Positions 1-5,308 of a stretch of 6,332 nt of DNA are shown here, in pieces. The stretch lies in assembly GCA_023379515.1 (NCBI GenBank), contig JAMCQQ010000113.1:1-6332 (forward strand). The letters are read 5' to 3'. Made by a program: the position numbers and the translations under genes. Below the pieces are notes generated by a model. The model was given only the letters and a program-made list of their open reading frames with translations. It made no database searches and had not been told where the DNA came from. The DNA comes from Actinomycetota bacterium. GTDB lineage: Bacteria > Actinomycetota > Humimicrobiia > Humimicrobiales > Humimicrobiaceae. Every line of letters starts with the position of its first letter. The first letter of the stretch is position 1.

Positions 1-1
1 T

Positions 2-655
2 GATGTATTAAAACGATTTCCACATCATTTAGTTGCATTTGGTGTAGCTAACAACATATCCGTAATACCACGAAATGATGCTACAGAGAAAATATTGACT
101 GATATTTATCCAAAGATAAAAGATAAGTATAAGGATATGACACTTCCATTATTGAACAATTCTCAGGCTTACGAGAATCTTGCCAAAGAATTGGGTGGTC
201 ATCGTTTTGGTTTCCCTTATATGCAAATAAACCGGGTTTTATGTGGCAAACAAATTGGCAATATTAATAACGTAGTAAATCAATACATGGTTTACGAACT
301 CTTAAGCAATCTCTCTTTTTCGGCTTATGATTTAGATACGATAGAAGGAGAAATACATATTGATCTAGCTAACAAAGGAGAAACTATCACCCTGATTGGC
401 GGTGAAGAAAAAGAAGTTCCAAGTGGAGACATCGTTTTTAAGGACATAAAAGGAATTTTTTATTCATTTTCTGTAGGTTATGCAGATAGAACAAAAGTCA
501 CGGATAATACTAAAAATGTTTTATTTACAATTGACGCTCCTAAAGGCATCGACGAGAAAGAAGTAAAGGAGAATATTAAAAAACTTTGCTTAGAGTTCAA
601 TTCAAACAGTTATCATATTATTAGCGGATCAAATCCCAACGAAGAAGTCAACTAA
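2..655 (+). CDS. B3/B4 tRNA-binding domain protein (5' partial)
   Basis: The frame is open to the left edge, so the start codon lies outside the window; 217 residues are visible. The fold is that of the B3/B4 domain, known from the beta subunit of phenylalanyl-tRNA synthetase and also found as stand-alone proteins of roughly 220-240 residues. Recognisable segments, numbered from the first visible residue, are an N-terminal FPHHLVAFGV strand (6-15), a hydrophobic INNVVNQYM helix (88-96), the family signature AYDLDTIEG (108-116) and a conserved DRTKVTDNTKNVLF stretch (162-175). By comparison with family members only about 5-12 residues should be missing. An in-frame TTG at position 95 is a poor start because conserved sequence lies before it. 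Stand-alone members are thought to bind or edit misacylated tRNA, but their substrate is generally unproven. It converges on the next gene, with 111 bases between them. Confidence 0.85.
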   Translation, partial: DVLKRFPHHLVAFGVANNISVIPRNDATEKILTDIYPKIKDKYKDMTLPLLNNSQAYENLAKELGGHRFGFPYMQINRVLCGKQIGNINNVVNQYMVYELLSNLSFSAYDLDTIEGEIHIDLANKGETITLIGGEEKEVPSGDIVFKDIKGIFYSFSVGYADRTKVTDNTKNVLFTIDAPKGIDEKEVKENIKKLCLEFNSNSYHIISGSNPNEEVN

Positions 656-766
656 GATAAATTTTATATTTTGGCAATTCTTCAAAAGCCAGGTTAGGAA
701 TCAGAGTTCGGCTAACGTTTACCAGGTGGACTATGAAGTAAGTAGCAGATTATTTTTTGGAGGATC
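656..766. other. Convergent intergenic spacer
   Basis: This spacer separates two genes that end towards each other. I looked for a bidirectional terminator and found only short, poor stems (for example gttag at 695-699 with ctaac at 712-716) and no stem followed by a T-tract on either strand. No RNA gene is recognisable. Confidence 0.5.
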
Positions 767-1693
767 TTACTTTTCCTTAATTAGAAGATCATAAGTAGCA
801 TCACAACCAACCTTACTGGTTTCAGCTGCTTTTACAGCCAGATAAACTGTATCATTTCTTTCTGGTACCCATTCTATTCTAGACCCTGCTACATTTTTAT
901 CATTTCTGTTATTTTGCTGAAGGGTAGTTGCAGTATCAGAAATCTCAATAATTGTATCTACATTAGGAGCTAAGTTAATAGTCTCAATAATGTATCTCTT
1001 TCCTTTAGTAACACTCAACTTATACCAATCCTCATCACTTTTACTATCTAATACTCCATTTAAAGACGTACCTGCTGTAACTTCTGATAACCCCCAAAGG
1101 TTGTATCTATTATCATTAGAAGGCTCTTTTTTATCATTAGGACATTTTAATTCTCCTAGTAACCCAAAAATTCCATACTTTTGGTATTCAGCAGTTACTG
1201 TTTTCTTTTCTGTATCAACTTTGGATGGTAATTTAGTTACAAAAGTTGGATTTACATGTGTTTCTGAAGAAGCATATATTGCCAACGTTTTTTCGTCTAA
1301 ATGAGAATTGCCATCATACTTCATAACTATAGTAAAAGGCTTGAGAGGATTGAAATCTGGCCCACTCATAATCTTTAAATAAGCAACTACACCTGCATTC
1401 CGAAGAGGACCTTCAGGCACTATACAACAAGGTGTATACCCATCAGATAAATCTGTTTTGCCACTAAATGAACCTGAAGGAAAGATAAAAGTAGTTCTCC
1501 CATCTGGGGTAACAATAGTATCTTCCTTTACAGGTTTAACATTTGGTTTTGCAGTTGGGGTAATTTTTACAAGAGGTATTTTTGGCAAACGGTCAGGTTT
1601 ATTTTGCTTAGTAATAAAATAAAATCCTCCTACAAAAATTGCTATTAAAACTATTATTATCATTATAGGGAAGATAAAACCTTTTTGTTTCAT
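767..1693 (-). CDS. Membrane-anchored extracellular protein, ZU5-like plus PPC-like domains
   Basis: This is a 308-residue protein with an N-terminal hydrophobic helix (about 7-28) preceded by KQKG, so the bulk should face outside. A Lys/Pro/Thr-rich linker (33-56) follows. Residues 57-182 look like a ZU5-type beta-sandwich: TFIFPSGSFSG (68-78), PLKPFTIVMKYD (116-127), the strand TLAIYASSE (136-144) and a closing TVTAEYQKYGIFGLL (165-179). Residues 190-306 resemble a bacterial pre-peptidase C-terminal (PPC) domain, with the hallmark SDEDWYKLSV (219-228), then DTIIEISD and DTVYLAVKA. Cysteines at 89, 90, 184 and 297 could form disulfides outside the cell. The KGF-hydrophobic start recalls type IV prepilins but lacks the Glu expected at position +5, so pilin processing is doubtful. 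No catalytic motif is visible; a surface binding or structural role is the likeliest reading. The family calls come from motif appearance and are moderately sure; the gene itself is clear. Confidence 0.85.
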   Translation of the reverse strand: MKQKGFIFPIMIIIVLIAIFVGGFYFITKQNKPDRLPKIPLVKITPTAKPNVKPVKEDTIVTPDGRTTFIFPSGSFSGKTDLSDGYTPCCIVPEGPLRNAGVVAYLKIMSGPDFNPLKPFTIVMKYDGNSHLDEKTLAIYASSETHVNPTFVTKLPSKVDTEKKTVTAEYQKYGIFGLLGELKCPNDKKEPSNDNRYNLWGLSEVTAGTSLNGVLDSKSDEDWYKLSVTKGKRYIIETINLAPNVDTIIEISDTATTLQQNNRNDKNVAGSRIEWVPERNDTVYLAVKAAETSKVGCDATYDLLIKEK

Positions 1694-1757
1694 TACTTCT
1701 ACTATTTCATACCTTTAAGCATTAATCAAATAAGGATTTCTTGCATACTCACTATGA

Positions 1758-1786
1758 AATATACTGGTATAATTATTATTTACCAA
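1758..1786 (-). promoter_or_regulatory. Candidate sigma70-type promoter for the anchored surface protein
   Basis: On the minus strand TTGGTA (1781-1786) and TATATT (1758-1763) are separated by 17 bases, an acceptable -35/-10 pair about 65 bases before the ATG at 1693. No good Shine-Dalgarno sequence precedes that ATG; the nearest purine run, AGAAG, is only two bases away. Chance matches are common in AT-rich DNA, so this is tentative. Confidence 0.3.
1765..1773 (+). promoter_or_regulatory. Candidate extended -10 promoter, rightward
   Basis: TGGTATAAT is a perfect extended -10 element (TG, one base, TATAAT). A TTGCAT at 1741-1746 is too far away (21 bases) to be a good -35, but extended -10 promoters can work without one. 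It would start transcripts near 1780, about 30 bases before the ATG at 1810. It overlaps the candidate leftward promoter. Confidence 0.35.
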
Positions 1787-1809
1787 GGTAGCATTGTAAA
1801 ATTACTGGT

Positions 1810-2078
1810 ATGATTAAGGAGTTAACTCCGCAAACAGCTCCAGGAACAGGAATAACACAGAAAATAGAAGTAACACCAGACGGTAGTACAATAACTATTA
1901 CTGTTCTTCCTCCTGATGCTGAACAAGAAGCAAAGAATGAAAAACTTTCACATAGGATATGGAATATGCAGCCAAGGCAAGCCAGGCATAGGAAGTAGTA
2001 ACACAGCACCCACTCTCTGGTAGCGGAAGAGGGACATTCTTTGGGGGCAAAGTATCCATAAAAAAACCAGCCCCATAA
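1810..2078 (+). pseudogene. Probable relic of a small gene, two frameshifts
   Basis: An ATG at 1810 opens 62 codons to a TAG at 1996-1998. The first 44 codons look genuinely coding: GTGITQKIEVTPDG (residues 12-25), an alternating STITITVLPP, then a hydrophilic DAEQEAKNE. After the five-A run at 1940-1944 the frame turns into an unconvincing basic tail. The frame one base later instead reads NFHIGYGICSQGKPGIG then SSNTAPTL up to the CTCTCT at 2013-2018. Another +1 step gives SGSGRGTFFGGKVSIKKPAP and a TAA at 2076-2078. Removing one base at each simple-sequence run would give one protein of about 89 residues. No relative is recognised; the VTPDG-T segment also occurs in the neighbouring surface protein (residues 61-67), which hints at kinship only weakly. 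It could instead be an intact 62-codon gene, or chance. No ribosome site stands at the usual distance before the ATG. Confidence 0.35.
1818..1829. repeat. Perfect 12-base palindrome GGAGTTAACTCC
   Basis: The twelve bases read identically on both strands. They fall just inside the start of the degraded small gene. The palindrome includes a GGAG that looks like a ribosome site, but no start codon follows at a usable distance. Possible protein-binding site; function unknown. Confidence 0.3.
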
Positions 2079-2111
2079 AACTTTGGATCATTCAGGTCTA
2101 TAGAAGATTCT

Positions 2112-2576
2112 TTAGCGTTCCTTAAAATTAGCAGATCTTTTGACTAATTTTGCTGTATAAACAATTTCCCTAATTTCTCCATCATCTCCCTCAATCTCAT
2201 TTGATCCTGATAATCTTTGGTATTCCCTTAAATAATCTGATAAACCATCGCGCAGCTCTTTTTGCTCTAATTTTAAATCTTTAAGCTTCTCAGATAATTC
2301 TGCTGCATCAGCCCTTTTTAAGATTTCTTTTTTGGTATTGGATTTAATCCTGGCAGCTTCTTTTGCTTGTTTATCATGCTCCTGATAAGTCTCATTATTG
2401 GCAAAAATATCATCAAGCATGTCTTTGCGTTTGGTAATTTCTTCCCCTAAAGAATCAATTTGAGAAAGATGAGTCTTAATCATCTCTTCAATTTTAAGCA
2501 GCAAAGCTGCATCATTATTGCCTGTATCAGTATTAATTAGTTGTGCTTCTTGTATATCTTGAGTATCTGCATCCAT
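2112..2576 (-). CDS. Small coiled-coil protein of unknown function
   Basis: This 154-residue protein has no signal peptide or membrane segment, so it is probably cytoplasmic. Nearly the whole chain from about residue 24 to 121 is charged and helical with heptad-like hydrophobic spacing, for example LLLKIEEMIKTHLSQIDSLG (25-44) and LSEKLKDLKLEQKELRDGL (94-112). The pattern suggests two long antiparallel or dimeric coiled-coil helices broken near residues 58-66. The tail turns acidic (EIEGDDGEIRE, 126-136) and ends with a short strand-like IVYTAKLVKR. I do not recognise the family; the codon pattern and clean helical design indicate a real gene. It lies 48 bases downstream of the glycosyltransferase run on the same strand and may be co-transcribed or use its own promoter. 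A structural, scaffolding or chaperone-like role is possible, but nothing in the sequence shows which. Confidence 0.75.
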   Translation of the reverse strand: MDADTQDIQEAQLINTDTGNNDAALLLKIEEMIKTHLSQIDSLGEEITKRKDMLDDIFANNETYQEHDKQAKEAARIKSNTKKEILKRADAAELSEKLKDLKLEQKELRDGLSDYLREYQRLSGSNEIEGDDGEIREIVYTAKLVKRSANFKER

Positions 2577-2587
2577 AGTGAATTACT

Positions 2588-2617
2588 ATAATAGCCAGAA
2601 AAGTTTACAAAATGCAA
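2588..2617 (-). promoter_or_regulatory. Candidate promoter placing the coiled-coil gene on a near-leaderless mRNA
   Basis: On the minus strand TTGCAT (2612-2617) and TATTAT (2588-2593) are 18 bases apart. Only 11 bases separate the -10 box from the ATG at 2576, so the transcript would begin about five bases before the start codon. The absence of any Shine-Dalgarno sequence there fits leaderless translation. Confidence 0.4.
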
Positions 2618-2623
2618 GCATTT
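2610..2623. repeat. Short dyad AAATGC-AA-GCATTT
   Basis: Two six-base inverted arms flank a two-base centre, immediately after the stop of the tandem glycosyltransferase and overlapping the -35 box of the coiled-coil gene. It is too AT-rich and lacks a T-tract, so it is a poor terminator; an operator is more plausible. Confidence 0.3.
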
Positions 2624-2624
2624 A

Positions 2625-4394
2625 TCATTCTTTTTGCCATCTGGAACCAGGAGTTTGAACTCTACCAAACTTTTGACCTAAACGAAGCACTAAATTAAGC
2701 AGGATAAAATAAATTTTTCCATGATAATGCTGGGCGCTCTTTTGTAAAAGGCTATAAGCTTTATCCTGGCCAATTTTTTTAGTGGAAGCTCCATGGTGAT
2801 GAATAAATTTGGCGCTAGGTATAAAGTAAACAGGTACGCCAAATTTTTTCAGTCTTTTACAATATTCTATATCTTCAAAAAAGATAAATTTACCTTCATC
2901 TAAAAGACCTACCTTATTTAGTATCTTTCTAGGAATCAAAAAACAGGCCATAACCAAACCCTCCACTTTGACAGGTTTTTCTGCTTTTGGCTCAAACATA
3001 AAATACGAACCTTTCCGGGCTAGAAAATACTCATTAAATGCTCCTTGAAGGGTGGGGAGGTGAAATGCGCTATCTTGACTGGACATATCCGGAAACATTA
3101 ATTTCCCTCCCGATACAACTTGGCCTTTAAATTCATCTTCAGTTTTCACCAACTGCCCAAGCCCATTTTCCAAAACTTCTATATCAGAATTAAGCATCAA
3201 ATAATACTGTCCTAAACTATATTTAATTGTTTTATTGTAGCCTTTGGAAAAACCCTCATTTTCAGGATTTACTAAATATTTAATTTTAGACACAAACTCT
3301 TTTATTTGATCCTTGCAAGGGTCTATCAAACCATTGTCCAAAACAATCACTTCCATAGTTTTCTCATCAAAACCGGACTTTTTATTAAAAATACTTTCCA
3401 AAAGCTTTTTAGTCAGCTTTGCAGTATTGTAATTTACAATACCAATTGATAATTTCAGGGGATATTCAATGTTATCTGAAGCCTTAAAAAGCTCTTTTTT
3501 ACCCCCGGTCAAACCAAAATAATAATCCAAAATCCCTTGACGTTGGGCAGGACGGCCAAATAAAAATAGTTTAAAAGCCTCCCTTAGAAGAGCAAATTTA
3601 GTGCGTGTTTTCCCATACTGCATGCCAAAAATGAGCCTGTTTCTGGTATGGTAATAATCCGTGACTACTGAACCAATGCCTGTTGAACGGGAAACTTTGT
3701 GATAAATTGCCACACTGCCGTTATAATATGTTTTAAACCCTGCTGCTGTAATCCTTTTTATTAAATCACTGTCCTCAAAATACAAAAAATATTTCTCATC
3801 AAACATTCCCACTTTTTCTATCACTTCTTTTTTAATTAACACACAGGCGCCACTAATTAACCCTGTTTGGGCTACCTCGTTATATTGGCCTATATCCACC
3901 TCATCAATTCCTTTGTGAAGCGAGCCAATGTTATTCCAATCAAATTCGCCCCCAGCGTACCAAATAACTTTGCCTAAATCCTCTTTTCTATACCTGTCTT
4001 TGTGAAACTCAAAACCTGGGGCAAAGTAGATTTTTGGAGAAACCACACCAATTTTTGGATCTGAGTCTAAAATTTTACTAAGCTCTACAATTAAATCAGA
4101 ATCTTTAATCAGACAATCATTATTTATCAACAAAAAGTGATCAGCTCCCCAAATCCTGGCATATTCCAAACCCTTGTTATAACCTCCGGCAAAGCCAAGG
4201 TTTGCCCCAGTTTGTAAAATATCCACTTCAGGAAATTGCTTGTGAATTGCAGACACACTACTATCACTTGAGGCATTATCAACAACAATAGTCCGTAATT
4301 CATAGTCCGTAGTCCGTAAATTCTGCAACGACTCAAGCAGATCTAAAGTATCTTTCTTGCCATTATAGTTAACTGTAATTATTGCAATTTTCAT
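2625..4394 (-). CDS. Tandem two-domain GT2 family glycosyltransferase
   Basis: This 589-residue protein is built from two complete GT-A fold glycosyltransferase domains. Domain 1 (1-303) has the nucleotide-binding VVDNASSD (37-44), NLGFAGGYNKG (65-75), the DXD-equivalent LINNDC (89-94), SGACVLIKKEV (181-191) and the acceptor-side YFEDSDLIKR (205-214), followed by the YYHTRNRLIFG helix (247-257) typical of one bacterial GT2 subfamily. Domain 2 (314-560) repeats the plan: VNYN (320-323), NEGFSKGYNK (379-388), LMLNSDIEV (399-407), GLVMACFLIPRK (479-490), FFEDIEYCKRL (505-515). Its first motif has decayed from DNAS to DNGL (353-356), so it may be weaker or differ in donor. Domain 1 keeps the normal end of a stand-alone enzyme (DYYFGLTGGKK, 290-300), which suggests fusion of two whole genes. 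There is no membrane helix; peripheral attachment to the inner membrane is likely. Its ATG overlaps the previous stop as ATGA. Sugar and acceptor are unknown. Confidence 0.93.
   Translation of the reverse strand: MKIAIITVNYNGKKDTLDLLESLQNLRTTDYELRTIVVDNASSDSSVSAIHKQFPEVDILQTGANLGFAGGYNKGLEYARIWGADHFLLINNDCLIKDSDLIVELSKILDSDPKIGVVSPKIYFAPGFEFHKDRYRKEDLGKVIWYAGGEFDWNNIGSLHKGIDEVDIGQYNEVAQTGLISGACVLIKKEVIEKVGMFDEKYFLYFEDSDLIKRITAAGFKTYYNGSVAIYHKVSRSTGIGSVVTDYYHTRNRLIFGMQYGKTRTKFALLREAFKLFLFGRPAQRQGILDYYFGLTGGKKELFKASDNIEYPLKLSIGIVNYNTAKLTKKLLESIFNKKSGFDEKTMEVIVLDNGLIDPCKDQIKEFVSKIKYLVNPENEGFSKGYNKTIKYSLGQYYLMLNSDIEVLENGLGQLVKTEDEFKGQVVSGGKLMFPDMSSQDSAFHLPTLQGAFNEYFLARKGSYFMFEPKAEKPVKVEGLVMACFLIPRKILNKVGLLDEGKFIFFEDIEYCKRLKKFGVPVYFIPSAKFIHHHGASTKKIGQDKAYSLLQKSAQHYHGKIYFILLNLVLRLGQKFGRVQTPGSRWQKE
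4289..4323. repeat. Run of 7-base tandem repeats inside the tandem glycosyltransferase gene
   Basis: On the plus strand the sequence divides into TAGTCCG, TAATTCA, TAGTCCG, TAGTCCG and a degenerate TAAATTC. Because three units make 21 bases, the run can be read as a seven-residue period; on the coding strand it gives roughly LRTTDYELRT at residues 26-35 of the 589-residue enzyme. Confidence 0.75.
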
Positions 4395-5308
4395 ATTATC
4401 TTTAACCCTTCTACATAAACCCTCGCTCTTTTGCCTTTTCCCAAAAAAGAAAAAGCTATTATTCTAAGAACCAATCCTAAAACGATAAACAGTTTTGTGG
4501 GTAAATAAAATAGGGGGTAATGTTTTTTAAGATAATAACTGATCCCTGAAATTTCATTTATAAAACTTGATCCCAGATCAAAGTTGGATGAGGCACCATG
4601 CAGGTGCGTTACCTCAACCTGGGGCACATACCAAATCTTAAACCCTTTATCCTTAATCCTCTTGCACCACTCAACTTCTTCCATGTGCATGAATAAATTC
4701 TCATCAAACCCCAAAGTACTTTCAAAAACTTTTCTTTTTAAAGCAAAAAAAGCACCCATAATCCAACCTACAGAGTGAGCCTTAGAAAAAAAAGTCCTGC
4801 TTTGTGGGTGAAAAGGGTTTAACTTGCTTCCTATAAAAGGCAACAAATTTATTCCCAAAATCCAAAAAATAATATTTAAAGGACCGGGCAAAAAACCTGC
4901 AGAAGGCTGCAACGCTCCTGAGGCATATTTTAATTTTGCCCCCATCACATCACAATTTTTATTAACCCTAAAATAAGCCATCATTTTATACAAGCTATCT
5001 TCTTCCACAAACACATCAGAATTAAGCAGTAAAATAAAGGGAGTTTTGGTAGATTTTTGGACAATATTGTTACCCTTGGCAAAACCTGTGTTTTCTTTTG
5101 AGACAATAAGTTTAACTTCCGGATGATCCTGTTTAATCATAAAAACAGAATCATCTGCTGAAGCATTATCCAAAACAACTACCTTAACTTTGTTGTTAAA
5201 CTGTTTCTCGCAGTACTCCTTAGCTATCTTAAGCCGCGACAAGCACTTATCTGTAATCTCCCTGGTATTAAAACTTAAAATAATTACTGATAAATCTAAA
5301 TCACTCAT
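4391..5308 (-). CDS. GT2 family glycosyltransferase (rhamnosyltransferase-like)
   Basis: This 305-residue GT-A fold enzyme is close to the usual length of about 300 for WbbL-like family 2 transferases. Motifs in order: LSVIILSFNTRE (6-17), VVVLDNASADDS (43-54), ENTGFAKGNN (72-81), the DXD-equivalent LLLNSD (93-98), GWIMGAFFALKRKVFE (181-196), GFDENLFMHMEEVEWCKR (200-217) and THLHGASS (234-241). The acceptor-side pair is Glu-Glu (210-211) where most relatives have Glu-Asp. Two hydrophobic stretches, 143-159 and about 266-289, could bind the membrane face, as expected for an enzyme acting on a lipid-linked glycan. The donor is likely a nucleotide sugar such as dTDP-rhamnose, by family analogy only. 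Its ATG lies eight bases inside the end of the preceding gene, with an AGGA seven bases upstream (5316-5319), so coupled translation is likely. Its own TGA overlaps the next ATG. Confidence 0.93.
   Translation of the reverse strand: MSDLDLSVIILSFNTREITDKCLSRLKIAKEYCEKQFNNKVKVVVLDNASADDSVFMIKQDHPEVKLIVSKENTGFAKGNNIVQKSTKTPFILLLNSDVFVEEDSLYKMMAYFRVNKNCDVMGAKLKYASGALQPSAGFLPGPLNIIFWILGINLLPFIGSKLNPFHPQSRTFFSKAHSVGWIMGAFFALKRKVFESTLGFDENLFMHMEEVEWCKRIKDKGFKIWYVPQVEVTHLHGASSNFDLGSSFINEISGISYYLKKHYPLFYLPTKLFIVLGLVLRIIAFSFLGKGKRARVYVEGLKII

Larger units (their letters stand above)
1756..1816. repeat. Pair of direct repeats around TACTGGTAT
   Basis: Positions 1761-1775 and 1802-1816 match at 13 of 15 bases, with TACTGGTAT identical, 41 bases apart. 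The first copy has inverted arms (ATAC-TG-GTAT), as an operator half-pair might. It could be a regulator binding site or a chance duplication. Confidence 0.3.
1694..2111. other. 418-base intergenic region
   Basis: The left part (1694-1809) is AT-rich and contains candidate promoters pointing both ways. The middle and right part (about 1792-2078) is less AT-rich and codes in pieces across three plus-strand frames, as expected of a decayed small gene. Positions 2079-2111, up to the stop of the coiled-coil gene, show nothing I can name. No tRNA or known small RNA is visible. Confidence 0.5.

Noticed and set aside
763..790. Inverted repeat GATCTT...AAGATC as a terminator for the surface-protein gene
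   Set aside because: A six-base stem with a 16-base loop, overlapping the stop codon and without a T-tract on either strand.
654..795. Open plus-strand frame reading through the spacer (contains SSANVYQVDYEVSSRLFFGG)
   Set aside because: It is coding-like in flavour, but there is no start codon, it overlaps the end of the opposite gene, and no family is recognised; too short to call a relic.
990..1304. 104-codon open frame on the plus strand
   Set aside because: It lies wholly inside the well-supported surface-protein gene on the opposite strand, has no recognisable domain, and looks like the antisense of beta-rich coding sequence.
1776..2009. 77-codon open frame on the minus strand, Cys- and Val-rich
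   Set aside because: Its composition is that of an antisense reading of the coding-like plus strand; it has no ribosome site and covers the candidate promoters.
2039..2052. Hairpin CTTTG-GGGG-CAAAG as a terminator
   Set aside because: The stem is only five bases, and the A/T run lies on the wrong side for the coiled-coil gene; for a rightward transcript the following run is of A, not T.
4127..4336. 69-codon open frame on the minus strand with YGLRTMNYGL
   Set aside because: It is a shifted frame of the tandem glycosyltransferase; the repeated residues come from the heptamer run read in another frame.
4584..4778. 64-codon open frame on the plus strand
   Set aside because: It is antisense to the conserved acceptor-side region of the 305-residue glycosyltransferase.
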